A stretch of 64,000 bases of DNA from Nostoc calcicola FACHB-3891 (GTDB lineage Bacteria > Cyanobacteriota > Cyanobacteriia > Cyanobacteriales > Nostocaceae): positions 1 to 64,000 of the forward strand of contig NZ_JACJRQ010000024.1 in assembly GCF_014697355.1 (NCBI RefSeq), in the 5' to 3' direction. The notes under the pieces were generated by a model. It saw nothing but the letters and a program-made list of their open reading frames with translations, was not told the DNA's origin and did no database searches. Shown here piece after piece: positions 42,154-51,526 of this stretch. A program made the position numbers and the translations under genes. Position 1 is the stretch's first letter. Each line of letters opens with the position of its first letter.

Positions 42154-43617
42154 TTAGGATGTGGCTTTAGCAGGCTCACATAGTGTTGCAATGACTTCAG
42201 GAATCACTTGATTTAAGTTCCCAGCGCCTAAAAACAGCGCCAAGTCTCCTGGACGCAGTGTCTGTAGTAGGAACTCGCGTACTGAGGATAAAGTTGGTTG
42301 ATAAACTACCTGGGAATTTTGCTTGGCAATTTCCGCTGTGAGATGCTCACCACTGATTTGCCCTAAATTGGGTTCGCCTGCACTGTAAATATCGGTCAGC
42401 ACAACCAAATCAGCATGGCTAAAGGACTGGGCAAATTCTTCTAAAAAGGTAAGTGTACGGCTATAGCGGTGGGGTTGGAATATGGCAACCACTCTTTGTC
42501 CTGGTCTTGCCTGTAAACGTGCGGCGGCGAGAGTAGCGCGAATCTCGCTGGGATGATGGGCATAGTCATCAATGAAGGTAATACCATCGACTTCACCCCG
42601 GAACTCAAAGCGGCGTCTTGCTCCTTCAAAGGTGGCGATTCCTTTGGCAATTTCTCCAAATTCTAAACCCAAGACACGACCAACAGCCACTGCTGCTAAG
42701 GCATTACTAAGATTGTGCCGACTCAGCAGGCGCAAGTTCAGGACGCCCAAAGCTTTGCCTCTTTCCCAAACTAAAGCTGTGGTGCCATCTGCACGATAGT
42801 CAATATTAGTAACGGTGTAGTCAGCGTCAGTATCTGAGTGTAAGCTGTAGCTGATTGTTGGTTGCAAGCGATCGCGCACTGTAGCACAGTCAATGCTACC
42901 TATCAAAGTTTTGCAACCTTTGGCAAATGTCTGGAAGATGTCAACTACTTCTTCTAATGTATCGTAGTGGTCAGGATGATCGAGTTCAATATTGGTAATG
43001 ATGCCAATTTCTGGAGCGTGTTTTACTAGAGAACCATCTGATTCATCTGCTTCGGCTACCAAATATTGGCTTTGTCCCAGTCGAGCATTGCCAGACCAAG
43101 CATTGACTTCGCCACCTACTAAAATCGTTGGGTCTAGACCTGCTTGCAGTAGCATATAACCAATCATACTACTGGTTGTGGTTTTGCCGTGGGTTCCTGC
43201 CACTGCAATACTATGGTAATCAGCAATCAGCGCTGCTAGTACATCTGAACGATGTAAAATCGGACAACCTAATTCAAGAGCTGCTTTGTATTCTAAATTA
43301 TTCGTGTTAATTGCTGTTGAACAAATGACTTGAGGCAGTTTTGAGTTAGTAGCAGCAGCTAATTTTTCTGGTGAATTTAATGCTACGACCTTAGTCAATT
43401 CCTGAGGTCGAAAGAATTCGAGATTACTTGCCTCTTGTTTACCAAAAATATGAGCGCCGATAGATTCCAATTTGTGCGTAATGTGGTTAGGACGTAGATC
43501 CGAACCTGATACTGGAAATTGACGCTTAGCGAGAACGTATGCCAGAGCAGACATACCTATACCGCCGATGCCAATGAAATGAAATGGTCTACCACTAAAA
43601 TCTACAGAATTACTCAT
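42154..43617 (-). CDS. murC: UDP-N-acetylmuramate-L-alanine ligase MurC
   Basis: MurC adds L-Ala to UDP-MurNAc in the cytoplasm. The 487-residue protein has the N-terminal nucleotide fold FHFIGIGGIGMSALAYVL, the ATP loop AVAGTHGKTTTSSMIG, the metal region VAEADESDGSLVKH, and FIDDYAHHPSEIRATL. It is the first gene of the murC-murB pair on the minus strand. Confidence 0.97.
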   Translation of the reverse strand: MSNSVDFSGRPFHFIGIGGIGMSALAYVLAKRQFPVSGSDLRPNHITHKLESIGAHIFGKQEASNLEFFRPQELTKVVALNSPEKLAAATNSKLPQVICSTAINTNNLEYKAALELGCPILHRSDVLAALIADYHSIAVAGTHGKTTTSSMIGYMLLQAGLDPTILVGGEVNAWSGNARLGQSQYLVAEADESDGSLVKHAPEIGIITNIELDHPDHYDTLEEVVDIFQTFAKGCKTLIGSIDCATVRDRLQPTISYSLHSDTDADYTVTNIDYRADGTTALVWERGKALGVLNLRLLSRHNLSNALAAVAVGRVLGLEFGEIAKGIATFEGARRRFEFRGEVDGITFIDDYAHHPSEIRATLAAARLQARPGQRVVAIFQPHRYSRTLTFLEEFAQSFSHADLVVLTDIYSAGEPNLGQISGEHLTAEIAKQNSQVVYQPTLSSVREFLLQTLRPGDLALFLGAGNLNQVIPEVIATLCEPAKATS

Positions 43618-44022
43618 TTATTGCTCCTCTTACACCACACCACACCATAAATCACAAATGACACGCGTATCATAACAGGAATTTGATATTTACCATAATT
43701 ACTCCTGTGTTATGTTCATGCCTGACGCTCGGATGAGTTTTCTGCTCTGGTTTTGCGAGTTCAGAATGATTTTACCTTGGTTGGAGGTTTTTGCTATTTC
43801 TGAACTGTTTTTAAGATTATTCGCAAAATTTTGGCTGCATCGGGACAGAAATTCTTGTAATGACAAATACATCTTTTTGCCTACCTTACTGTAGTTGACT
43901 ACGATAGTACATTAATTAGTGAAACTGATTTTAAATTGCATCAAGTCTACGGGAAAATTGAGTACAATAGTACACTGGTCATGAAACTATTTTTCAATTG
44001 CATAAAACCCAGGCGTAACTGG
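43618..44022. other. Divergent spacer between murC and nadD
   Basis: No gene is seen with confidence. AGTACAATAGTAC (43961-43973) is a short palindrome about 50 bases upstream of the nadD start and resembles, but does not fully match, a cyanobacterial LexA box. Another GTAC lies at about 43906. Promoters for murC and nadD must lie here. Confidence 0.4.
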
Positions 44023-44640
44023 ATGCAGCAAATAGCAATTTTTGGTGGCACATTCGATCCAATTCATTGGGGACACCTGCTCGTAGCCGAGGCAGCTTTG
44101 CATCAAGTATCCCTTGAAAAGGTAATTTGGGTGCCATCTTTAAATCCTCCTCATAAAGAAGCAGCTTTGTTTGAGCATCGTGTAGAAATGCTGCAATTAG
44201 CTACAAAAGATAACCCAGCGTTTACTGTCTCACTAGTGGAGGGAAAACGCTCTGGGACTTCCTATGCCATTAACACCCTGATCGACTTATCTGCTTGTTA
44301 CCCAAATACTCACTGGTACTGGATTGTCGGCTTGGATGCTTTCCAAACCTTACCTCATTGGTATCATGGACGCGAACTAGCACAAATGTGTGATTGGTTA
44401 ATCGCACCCCGACTGCTAGGTGGTGAGACTATAACTCAAAGCGAGTTAATCTGCAAGCAAGTCGAGGAACAATTAAGCAAACACTCAGATACCATTGATT
44501 GGCAATTCCTGAATATACCTTTAGTAGGAGTTTCGTCAAGTCTAATTCGGAAATTTTGCCGCGAACGCCAGTCAATTCGTTATCTAGTCCCAGAGTCTGT
44601 AAGATCGTATATTGCCAACAATAATCTTTACTCCAAATAA
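44023..44640 (+). CDS. nadD: Nicotinate-nucleotide adenylyltransferase
   Basis: The enzyme joins nicotinate mononucleotide with ATP to give deamido-NAD. I place the start at ATG 44023 (205 residues, MQQIAIFGGTFDPIHWGH), because the nucleotidyltransferase core begins at once there; upstream in-frame ATGs would add 15 to 29 residues that are not family-like. The (H/T)xGH motif is HWGH at 14-17 and the late motif is GVSSSLIRKFCRERQSIRYLV (ISSTxIR type). It lies 126 bases upstream of gap2. Confidence 0.93.
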   Translation: MQQIAIFGGTFDPIHWGHLLVAEAALHQVSLEKVIWVPSLNPPHKEAALFEHRVEMLQLATKDNPAFTVSLVEGKRSGTSYAINTLIDLSACYPNTHWYWIVGLDAFQTLPHWYHGRELAQMCDWLIAPRLLGGETITQSELICKQVEEQLSKHSDTIDWQFLNIPLVGVSSSLIRKFCRERQSIRYLVPESVRSYIANNNLYSK

Positions 44641-44766
44641 ATCTGAATAAATTATGTGTTTTTTTATTGATCTAACACTTTATGGTTATAAGTGATCCCC
44701 CCCTTTGCGATATGATTGGGGTCAACGATATCAACATATAGGCATATATACAGAGGGCAAGACACT

Positions 44767-45780
44767 GTGATTAGAGTTGCAATCAACGGTTTCGGGCGTA
44801 TTGGACGTAACTTTGCGCGTTGCTGGGTGGGTAGAGAGAATAGCAAGATAGACCTTGTAGCCATCAATGACACATCAGACCCCAGAACCAATGCTCACCT
44901 GCTGAGGTACGACTCAATGCTAGGGAAGTTAAAGGGTGTTGACATTACTGCCGATGATAACTCCATCATCATTAACGGTAAAACCGTTAAGTGCGTATCC
45001 GATCGCAATCCAGAAAACTTGCCCTGGAAAGATTGGGGAATTGACCTAATTATCGAAGCAACAGGGGTATTTACCAGCAAAGAAGGAGCGCTCAAGCATG
45101 TGAATGCTGGAGCCAAGAAAGTTTTGATCACCGCTCCTGGGAAAAATGAGGATGGCACCTTTGTGGTTGGCGTCAATCATCATGACTATGACCACAACGT
45201 ACACCACATTATCAGTAATGCCAGCTGTACTACCAACTGCTTAGCGCCAATCGCCAAGGTGTTGAATGATAAGTTCGGCATCATCAAAGGTACGATGACC
45301 ACCACCCACAGCTATACAGGTGACCAGCGCTTACTAGACGCTTCTCACCGGGATTTGCGACGGGCGAGAGCCGCAGCCATCAACATTGTACCCACGTCCA
45401 CTGGTGCAGCAAAAGCAGTGGCGCTGGTTATCCCAGATTTGAAAGGCAAGCTGAATGGCGTTGCCTTGCGTGTACCGACCCCGAACGTTTCAATGGTAGA
45501 TTTCGTAGTTCAAGTTGAGAAGCGTACTATTACTGAAGAAGTTAACCAAGCTCTCAAAGATGCCTCTGAAGGTCCACTCAAAGGCATTTTGGACTACAGC
45601 GAACTAGAACTGGTATCGTCTGATTATCAAGGTACTGATGCATCATCAATTGTTGATGCTAGCTTGACTTTGGTTATGGGCAACGACCTAGTAAAAGTCA
45701 TGGCTTGGTATGACAACGAGTGGGGCTACAGCCAACGAGTCTTGGATTTGGCGGAATTGGTAGCCGAGAAGTGGGTTTAA
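44767..45780 (+). CDS. gap2: Glyceraldehyde-3-phosphate dehydrogenase, Gap2 type
   Basis: Gap2 is the Calvin-cycle enzyme of cyanobacteria, able to use NADPH as well as NADH. The start is GTG 44767, giving VIRVAINGFGRIGRN and 337 residues, the usual length. The catalytic Cys is in NASCTTNCLAP, and the His in TTTHSYTGDQ. The late WYDNEWGYSQRV is normal. It lies just downstream of nadD, and a repeat-made inverted structure separates it from the convergent thiL. Confidence 0.96.
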   Translation: MIRVAINGFGRIGRNFARCWVGRENSKIDLVAINDTSDPRTNAHLLRYDSMLGKLKGVDITADDNSIIINGKTVKCVSDRNPENLPWKDWGIDLIIEATGVFTSKEGALKHVNAGAKKVLITAPGKNEDGTFVVGVNHHDYDHNVHHIISNASCTTNCLAPIAKVLNDKFGIIKGTMTTTHSYTGDQRLLDASHRDLRRARAAAINIVPTSTGAAKAVALVIPDLKGKLNGVALRVPTPNVSMVDFVVQVEKRTITEEVNQALKDASEGPLKGILDYSELELVSSDYQGTDASSIVDASLTLVMGNDLVKVMAWYDNEWGYSQRVLDLAELVAEKWV

Positions 45781-45788
45781 TTAAAAAA

Positions 45789-45880
45789 AAGTTAGGAGTT
45801 AGGAGTGAAGAGTTAGGAATGAAGAGTGAAGAATAAAAACTCCTAACTTCTAACTCCTAACTCCTAACTTCTAACTTTTG
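45789..45880. repeat. Inverted gttaggagtt arrays between gap2 and thiL
   Basis: GTTAGGAGTTAGGAGTG (45791-45807) and related copies are followed by AACTCCTAACTTC and CTAACTCCTAACTCC (45838-45868). They form a long hairpin between two convergent genes and could terminate both. Confidence 0.75.
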
Positions 45881-46896
45881 AAGTGTTGAAATCCCTGGCT
45901 AAGACTGAGAACTTGGTCGGGGAATTTTTTTTGGTCGTCGTGTAATAGTATTGTTGAACCTGGTGTAATTCTGCCGACGATCGCAGCACCTTCACCAAGA
46001 TATTCTACTAAAGCTGAAGCTGGCTCTTGTGGTAAGCACAACACTAATTCAAAGTCTTCGCCACCGTATAGAGCATATTCCAGGGCTTGCTCTGGTGTCA
46101 GCCAATGGTTAAAAGCTGTTGGTAAGGAAATTTGTCTCAGTTCTAACACCGCACCAACGCTGCTGGCACGACAAATTTGGATTACAGCATCTGCTAAACC
46201 GTCGCTGCTATCCATACCAGCGACAGGAATTTTGGATTTGAGATTTTGGATTGGGGATTGGCAATTTAAGATTTTTTCGAGGATGGATAAGACATCTAAT
46301 CGTGGCTGGGGACGCTGATGTGCAGCGATTAGAGCCGTCTTTTGTGCGTCGTTGAGGTTTTGTCCTGATTCGGGATGCAAGAGCAATTCTAAGCCCGCGT
46401 GGGAGGCTCCGTGAACACCTGTAACGACGATCGCATCTCCCACAACAGCAGCAGAACGGCGGATAATTCGATTGGGGTGAACTTGACCAAAAGCGGTAAT
46501 TGCCAAAGTAGTCACAGGCGATCGCACCACATCACCCCCGACAATTGGGGTATTGTATTTTTGCAGGCATTCTGTCATTCCCTGGTATAACCTTTCGACC
46601 CAATTCACGCTCAAATCCCCAGGAAGTCCGAGTCCGACAGTGATACCCAATGGGGAAGCACCCATCGCTGCTAAATCTGACAAGTTAGCAGCCGCCGCAC
46701 GCCAACCTGCATCTTCTGGGGAAGTGGTGAGGTTACTAAAATGCACACCATCAACCAGCACATCTGTTGTGACGACTAAAGATTGCTCTGGTGCTGCCAC
46801 CAATACTGCTGCATCATCGCCAATAATTTCTGGAGGACAGAAACACTGTAATTTTGCTAGAAGACCTTGTTCGCCAATATCTTTGACTTTAGTCAT
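45871..46896 (-). CDS. thiL: Thiamine-monophosphate kinase ThiL
   Basis: ThiL phosphorylates thiamine monophosphate to thiamine diphosphate. The 341-residue protein has GDDAAVLVA (metal/ATP), TTDVLVDGVHF, ANLSDLAAMGASPLGI, VGGDVVRSP and GMDSSDGLADAV, in the right order for the AIR synthase-like fold. The 3' end reaches into the repeat region between it and gap2. It stands alone on the minus strand. Confidence 0.95.
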   Translation of the reverse strand: MTKVKDIGEQGLLAKLQCFCPPEIIGDDAAVLVAAPEQSLVVTTDVLVDGVHFSNLTTSPEDAGWRAAAANLSDLAAMGASPLGITVGLGLPGDLSVNWVERLYQGMTECLQKYNTPIVGGDVVRSPVTTLAITAFGQVHPNRIIRRSAAVVGDAIVVTGVHGASHAGLELLLHPESGQNLNDAQKTALIAAHQRPQPRLDVLSILEKILNCQSPIQNLKSKIPVAGMDSSDGLADAVIQICRASSVGAVLELRQISLPTAFNHWLTPEQALEYALYGGEDFELVLCLPQEPASALVEYLGEGAAIVGRITPGSTILLHDDQKKFPDQVLSLSQGFQHFKS

Positions 46897-47022
46897 TAGT
46901 CATTAGTCATTAGTCATTGGTTAATTCTCTCCATCTCCCCATCTCCCCACCTCCTCATCCCCCACTCCCTACTCCCAACTTCCCCAAGTTACGATAAAGT
47001 TATCGTCTAGGGGGATGTTGGA
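46897..47022. repeat. GTCATTA units and CATCTCCCC tracts
   Basis: Four tandem TAGTCAT units lie directly upstream of thiL (46890-46917), then CTCCCCATCTCCCCACC. The thiL and Uma2 genes diverge here. GATGTTGGA lies just before the Uma2 start. Confidence 0.5.
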
Positions 47023-47595
47023 ATGGTCTCTACACCGGTAACAAAGCTCACATTTGAAGAGTACTTAACTTATGATGATGGCAGTGGTTTTCACTACGAG
47101 CTAGTAGATGGCAGGCTGGAATTAATGAATCCCCCTACAATTCAACATTTCTTGATTGTCGCTTTTTTAGATACCGCATTCATAGCAGAAATTCAGCGCT
47201 TGAGTTTACCTTGGTTAACTTTTCGGGAAACTGGGACGAGGACGGGGAAAAATAAGTCTAGGTTAACTGACTTGTCTGTGGTGACGCAGGAGCAAGCAAG
47301 AGAATTGATCGATGCATCAGCAGTCTTTGAGTCACCACCATTATTAATTGTAGAGGTAGTCAGTCCAGATTCTATTAAGCGGGACTATCGTTATAAGCGG
47401 TCTGAATATGCGGCGGTTGAAGTGCCAGAATATTGGATTGTAGACCCACTAAAAGAAAAGATTTCAGTGCTGTGGCTAGAAGATGGATTTTACGAAGAGA
47501 CGGTGTTTAGTGGCGACCAGCAAATTGTATCGCGGACTTTTCCAGAAATAGCGATCGCAGTTAATCGGATATTTACCGCTGGGAATCTCAGTTAG
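47023..47595 (+). CDS. Uma2 family protein (DUF820)
   Basis: This 190-residue protein has the Uma2 signature: LTFEEYLTYDDGSGFHYELVDG, then SRLTDLSVVTQEQ (Asp of the nuclease-like fold), then PLLIVEVVSPDSIKRDYRYKR (Glu and Lys positions), and VPEYWIVDP. Function is unknown beyond the restriction-endonuclease-like fold. It is the second of four in the window and lies convergent to the cyclophilin gene. Confidence 0.88.
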   Translation: MVSTPVTKLTFEEYLTYDDGSGFHYELVDGRLELMNPPTIQHFLIVAFLDTAFIAEIQRLSLPWLTFRETGTRTGKNKSRLTDLSVVTQEQARELIDASAVFESPPLLIVEVVSPDSIKRDYRYKRSEYAAVEVPEYWIVDPLKEKISVLWLEDGFYEETVFSGDQQIVSRTFPEIAIAVNRIFTAGNLS

Positions 47596-47741
47596 GGGAG
47601 TGGGCATGGGGCATTGGGCATTGGAAGTGTGGGAGGTGTGGGAGGTGTGGGAGGATGGGGAAGAAATCTTTCCCCCCTCTCTCCCCACACTCCCCCATCT
47701 CCCTCATCTCCCTCATCTCCCCAGTCCCCAGCCCCTCATCT
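47596..47741. repeat. Purine-rich GTGGGAG arrays with pyrimidine-rich inverse
   Basis: GTGGGAGGTGTGGGAGG units (47627-47655) are followed by CCCCCCTCTCTCCCCACACTCCC and CATCTCCCT units (47671-47735). They can fold together. No gene is seen between Uma2 and the cyclophilin. Confidence 0.7.
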
Positions 47742-48848
47742 TTACGCTGCTTGGGCTGCAACCAGATTTTCTATGCCTTTGACTACTGTTGCTGATTCAA
47801 TTTTGTCACCTGCCTTGAGTTTATCCAAAACTTCTTTGCCTTCAGTGAGATAGCCAAAAACGGCATAACGACCATCCAATAGGTTGCGTCCGGCGGGAGT
47901 AAGTTCTGGTTCAAACAGAAAAAAGAAAAATTGCGAAGAACCTCCATTCACTTCACTTTCGGGACGAGCCATAACTACTGCACCAAAAGCAGAAAAAGGT
48001 AGAACTGGCATATCAATGTAACGACCAGCTTCTTCTAGGGTAATGCCATAGGTAGGCTCCTTGTCACCTTGAACCAGGACTTCTAAAGGAATGGAGCGGT
48101 ATTTGCCTGTGCTTGGGTCAATGAAACCCACTTCTTTTCCAACGGGATCTCCAGTTTGCAGAAAGTAAGATTCTTCAGAACGGCTAAATTCTAAGCCATT
48201 ATAAAAACCTCTCTGCACTAAATCTACAAAATTACCAGCAGTAATAGGAGCGCTGTAACCATCAACTACAAGGGTAAGGTCACCTTTGTTGGTTTTTAAT
48301 TCCACGGTGGCACGACCTTTAAGTTGTGGCAGGTTACTATATTCAGCAGGAACTTCAAAGGGAAATTCCTTCACCATTGACTCTTCTAGCTGAGTGACGA
48401 GATTCAACAGTTTGGTTCTCTGTTGCAATATCTGTTGTTTATCTTTGCTGTTTGCCAATTCTTGGAGGTTAGCCACGCCAGATTTCAACTCGTTAATCCA
48501 AGCTTCTGCTTGGGGTTGGCGTTCTTCGATAACACTTGCTAGGATTTGGGAGGGTTTATCGAGAATGCGGGATGCTTGGCTGATGTCTTTGGAAACGGCA
48601 CCCCAGCGTCGATTTGCCCGCAGTTGGGCAGAAATGTCCTCTAAACTGGCTTGTAGTTGCCGCACAGGTTTGTTATCTATCGGGAGTGCATACCGCAACA
48701 AAGCATTACCGTCGGTAATTGCGTTGCCAGCTGGCAGCGCGGCGCTACTAGAGGGAGTCCACCCAGCTGTAGTTATGCCTAAAAATATTGTTACCAGCAG
48801 TATTGCCATTAGGCTGTTCTTCAGCCAGGATTTTAATAAGTTAAGCAT
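47742..48848 (-). CDS. Cyclophilin-type peptidyl-prolyl isomerase, TLP40/CYP38-like
   Basis: I place the start at ATG 48848 (368 residues, MLNLLKSWLKN), directly before the hydrophobic signal; upstream in-frame ATGs add up to 17 residues. A signal peptide (about 12-38) is followed by a helical domain of about 130 residues (RYALPIDNKPVRQLQASLED) and a C-terminal cyclophilin-like domain (ATVELKTNKGDLTLVVDGYS, SAFGAVVMARPESE, GGSSQFFFFLF). This is the layout of plant thylakoid-lumen TLP40/CYP38, which helps assemble photosystem II. Several active-site residues of classic cyclophilins are changed. Confidence 0.9.
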   Translation of the reverse strand: MLNLLKSWLKNSLMAILLVTIFLGITTAGWTPSSSAALPAGNAITDGNALLRYALPIDNKPVRQLQASLEDISAQLRANRRWGAVSKDISQASRILDKPSQILASVIEERQPQAEAWINELKSGVANLQELANSKDKQQILQQRTKLLNLVTQLEESMVKEFPFEVPAEYSNLPQLKGRATVELKTNKGDLTLVVDGYSAPITAGNFVDLVQRGFYNGLEFSRSEESYFLQTGDPVGKEVGFIDPSTGKYRSIPLEVLVQGDKEPTYGITLEEAGRYIDMPVLPFSAFGAVVMARPESEVNGGSSQFFFFLFEPELTPAGRNLLDGRYAVFGYLTEGKEVLDKLKAGDKIESATVVKGIENLVAAQAA

Positions 48849-48954
48849 GGAATAACTCAAATGCAGCATTGATATTGTTAACTGGACGTAACCCATCAAT
48901 TATCTTCCCACAGTAGGAGTGCCCAGTGCAGAGTGTTGACTGAGGACATGGCTT

Positions 48955-49080
48955 CGCTAAGGGTAAAGGGTAAAGGGTAAAGGGTAAAGGGTAAAGGGTA
49001 AAGGGTAAAGGGTAAAGGGTAAAGAGAAATCTTTCCTTTCCCCCTTCCCCTTTCCCCTTTCCCCGATGCCCCATGCCCCA
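48955..49080. repeat. (GGGTAAA)n heptamer array and inverse
   Basis: About nine tandem GGGTAAA units run at 48960-49023, followed by TTTCCTTTCCCCCTTCCCC tracts (49031-49063). This is a textbook STRR array. It lies between the divergent cyclophilin and efp genes, so it is not limited to gene ends. Confidence 0.88.
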
Positions 49081-49164
49081 TGCCCAATGCCCAAAATGAA
49101 TAACTAATTACTCCGCTTGAAGGGTACAATAAATGCCGATTGTCTTCCAAAATTTGAAAGTTTC

Positions 49165-49722
49165 ATGATCTCCAGCAACGACTTTCGACCTGGTGTCTCA
49201 ATTGTATTAGATGGATCTGTATGGCGAGTTGTGGAATTCCTCCACGTTAAGCCAGGGAAAGGCTCTGCCTTTGTACGAACCAAACTGAAAAATGTTCAGA
49301 ATGGGAGTGTGGTGGAAAAAACCTTCCGGGCAGGGGAAACAGTACCCCAAGCTACTTTAGAAAAAAGTACGATGCAGCATACCTATAAAGAAGGCGATGA
49401 GTTTGTCTTTATGGATATGGAAACCTATGAAGAAGGCAGATTGAGTGCGGCACAAATTGGCGATCGCGTAAAATACCTCAAGGAAGGTATGGAAGCTAAC
49501 GTCATTCGTTGGGGCGAACAAGTTCTAGAAGTGGAACTGCCCAACTCTGTGGTTCTAGAAGTTGTGCAAACAGATCCCGGTCTAAAAGGTGACACTGCAA
49601 CAGGTGGTACTAAACCAGCGACTCTGGAAACTGGTGCAACTGTGATGGTTCCCTTGTTTATTTCCCAAGGTGAACGTATCAAAATTGATACCCGTGATGA
49701 TAAATATTTAGGCAGGGAATAA
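49165..49722 (+). CDS. efp: Elongation factor P
   Basis: EF-P helps ribosomes make peptide bonds at proline runs. I place the start at ATG 49165 (185 residues, MISSNDFRPGVSIVLDG), the standard length. The tip loop is VKPGKGSAFVRTKLKN (the Lys is the usual site of modification), and the C-terminal OB signature is GERIKIDTRDDKYLGRE. It is followed by accB after 108 bases, a common order in cyanobacteria. Confidence 0.97.
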   Translation: MISSNDFRPGVSIVLDGSVWRVVEFLHVKPGKGSAFVRTKLKNVQNGSVVEKTFRAGETVPQATLEKSTMQHTYKEGDEFVFMDMETYEEGRLSAAQIGDRVKYLKEGMEANVIRWGEQVLEVELPNSVVLEVVQTDPGLKGDTATGGTKPATLETGATVMVPLFISQGERIKIDTRDDKYLGRE

Positions 49723-49830
49723 GTTTGGATTTCGCTCTCAAACAATCCCGATTTCAATCCCTACTTAGGGATTAAATCCCTGCCACACTTAAAAATGCTA
49801 ATTTACGGATAGGTCGAGGTAATAAAAACT

Positions 49831-50382
49831 GTGCCATTGGACTTTAATGAAATCCGCCAGCTACTGGCAACTATTGCACAAACTGACATTGCAGAAGTCA
49901 CGCTTAAAAGCGATGACTTTGAACTAACAGTACGTAAGGCTGTGAGCATCAGCAATCATATGTTGTCGGTAGGTCAAGCGACCTTAGGCGGTGTGGTAGG
50001 TTCGGGCTTGTCATCTGGTTTACCTAATCAGGTGACTACAAGTCAGGTAACAGAAGTAGGGACAGGTCGTCTGTTTGAGAATGCTGCAACTGGAACACAA
50101 TTGCAGTTGTCAGTAAATACCCCCTCAACCATTGACCAGAGATTAGTAGAGGTGCCTTCTCCGATGGTGGGAACATTTTATCGCGCTCCTGCACCGGGTG
50201 AAGCACCATTTGTGGAAGTGGGCGATCGCGTCCGCAAGGGTCAAACAGTCTGTATCATTGAGGCCATGAAGCTGATGAATGAAATCGAAGCCGAAGTTTC
50301 TGGGCAAGTGATGGAAATTCTCCTCCAAAATGGCGATCCAGTAGAATATGGTCAACCTTTGATGCGAATTAACCCTGATTAA
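49831..50382 (+). CDS. accB: Acetyl-CoA carboxylase biotin carboxyl carrier protein
   Basis: AccB carries biotin between the two active sites of acetyl-CoA carboxylase, the first step of fatty-acid synthesis. The 183-residue protein starts with GTG 49831 (MPLDFNEIRQLLATIAQTD). It has a flexible Ser/Thr/Gln-rich middle and ends with the biotin domain, where the Lys to be biotinylated is in IEAMKLMNEIEAE. It lies downstream of efp on the same strand. Confidence 0.96.
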   Translation: MPLDFNEIRQLLATIAQTDIAEVTLKSDDFELTVRKAVSISNHMLSVGQATLGGVVGSGLSSGLPNQVTTSQVTEVGTGRLFENAATGTQLQLSVNTPSTIDQRLVEVPSPMVGTFYRAPAPGEAPFVEVGDRVRKGQTVCIIEAMKLMNEIEAEVSGQVMEILLQNGDPVEYGQPLMRINPD

Positions 50383-50444
50383 GTATTAATCTATATATGA
50401 AGTGAGTTGTCGTTAAAACTTTCAATCCTTACGGGTTAATCCTG

Positions 50445-50792
50445 ATGAAACAAACGTTGCCTTTACCACCAGAAGTGGTGCAACAAGTAGCTGAATACTT
50501 CGGCCTGTTAAGTGAGCCAATGCGCCTGCGGCTGCTACACTTACTGCGGGATGAAGAAAAATGCGTGCAAGAGTTGGTAGAGGCAACACAGACTTCTCAG
50601 GCAAATGTATCGAAACACCTGAAGGTAATGTGGCAAGCAGGAATCCTTAGCCGCCGCAGTGAAGGAACTTGCGCCTATTATAGAGTAGAAGATCAAATGA
50701 TTTTTGAGTTGTGTAATCGGGTTTGCGATCGCCTCGCCACAAGGTTAGAACAGCAAGCCCGTAATTTTCGTGTCTTGAACACCAAACGGTAA
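50445..50792 (+). CDS. ArsR family transcriptional regulator
   Basis: The 115-residue protein is a winged-helix repressor of ArsR type: FGLLSEPMRLRLLHLLRDEE, then CVQELVEATQTSQANVSKHL (recognition helix), then VMWQAGILSRRSEGTCAYYRV (wing). The CxC metal motif of classic ArsR in the recognition helix is absent; Cys residues occur at about 41, 87 and 91 instead. The ligand is therefore unclear. It follows accB after 62 bases and ends in a repeat-made hairpin. Confidence 0.9.
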   Translation: MKQTLPLPPEVVQQVAEYFGLLSEPMRLRLLHLLRDEEKCVQELVEATQTSQANVSKHLKVMWQAGILSRRSEGTCAYYRVEDQMIFELCNRVCDRLATRLEQQARNFRVLNTKR

Positions 50793-50799
50793 GTCTAAG

Positions 50800-50903
50800 A
50801 AAGTTATGAGTTATGAGTTATGAGTTATGAGTTAAAACTCCTAACTCCTGACTCCTAACTCCTGACTCCTAACTCCTAACTCCTAACTCCTGACTCCTCA
50901 CTT
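50800..50903. repeat. Inverted gagttatgagtt / aactcctgactcc arrays
   Basis: Four tandem TGAGTTA units (50808-50834) face a longer pyrimidine-rich AACTCCTGACTCC array (50836-50898). They lie between the convergent ArsR and GerMN genes and end with a T run on the plus strand (50900-50906). Confidence 0.75.
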
Positions 50904-50905
50904 TT

Positions 50906-51526
50906 TTAAAGCGGATAGTTTTTATCAAAGCTTTCACGAGTTAGCGGTTGTTGTAACTCTACACCCTCACCGCCCAAAACATCCAAAGGTTTACCGTTCA
51001 CGTCAATGTACACTTTGGCTTTTGGATTTAAAGTGGTTGCAGTATAAACAACTTGTCCCACGCGACCGATCATTGAGGCGCTACCGCCACCGCTGGTAAA
51101 TTCTTCAGATAAATTAACGCGAACTTCATCGTTATCGGCTTTTAGCCCCAATAATTTGGTTCCCTTGGGGATAGTTGTAGAATTTGTTCCTTCTGTTGGC
51201 CCTGCTAACAAGCTTTGTAAAGCTGTTTCTAAAACTTGGTTGGGTCGTACAGCAGTTGCTCTAGCGACTCTTACAGGCTGGGGAACCAAAGCAATATTTT
51301 TATCGTTTGGTCTGAGCCAATAAACGTTAGCAGTTTGCTCATTAACTGGCTGCCTAGTTGATGGCTGCACTGGCTGGTCGGTACCTTGAGGGGGTTTCGT
51401 TGGTGTGGGAGCATTATTAGATTGTGCAGTTAACCAAGCCACGCCGCCACCCACCGCTACAACCGCTGCTGCGACGGCTGCAATTACGCCTGAAGAAATA
51501 CGATTAGATCCTTGTTGGTCTTTCAT
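50906..51526 (-). CDS. GerMN domain protein, membrane anchored
   Basis: I place the start at ATG 51526 (206 residues), preceded by AGGAAGG; an in-frame TTG is 6 bases upstream. One membrane helix at about 12-33 anchors it, followed by a Pro/Thr/Gln-rich linker (38-62) and a GerMN domain (about 65-180: ANVYWLRPNDKNIALVPQPV, TALQSLLAGPTEGTNSTTIP, VRVNLSEEFTSGGG). GerMN domains occur in spore germination and other envelope proteins; their role in cyanobacteria is unknown. Confidence 0.85.
   Translation of the reverse strand: MKDQQGSNRISSGVIAAVAAAVVAVGGGVAWLTAQSNNAPTPTKPPQGTDQPVQPSTRQPVNEQTANVYWLRPNDKNIALVPQPVRVARATAVRPNQVLETALQSLLAGPTEGTNSTTIPKGTKLLGLKADNDEVRVNLSEEFTSGGGSASMIGRVGQVVYTATTLNPKAKVYIDVNGKPLDVLGGEGVELQQPLTRESFDKNYPL

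Noticed and set aside
47600..47853. Plus-strand frames rich in Trp-Glu-Val or Gly-Gly-Val over the repeats
   Set aside because: They are translations of the GTGGGAG repeat array, not genes.
48841..49150. Minus-strand frames with FTLYPLP repeats
   Set aside because: They are translations of the GGGTAAA heptamer array.
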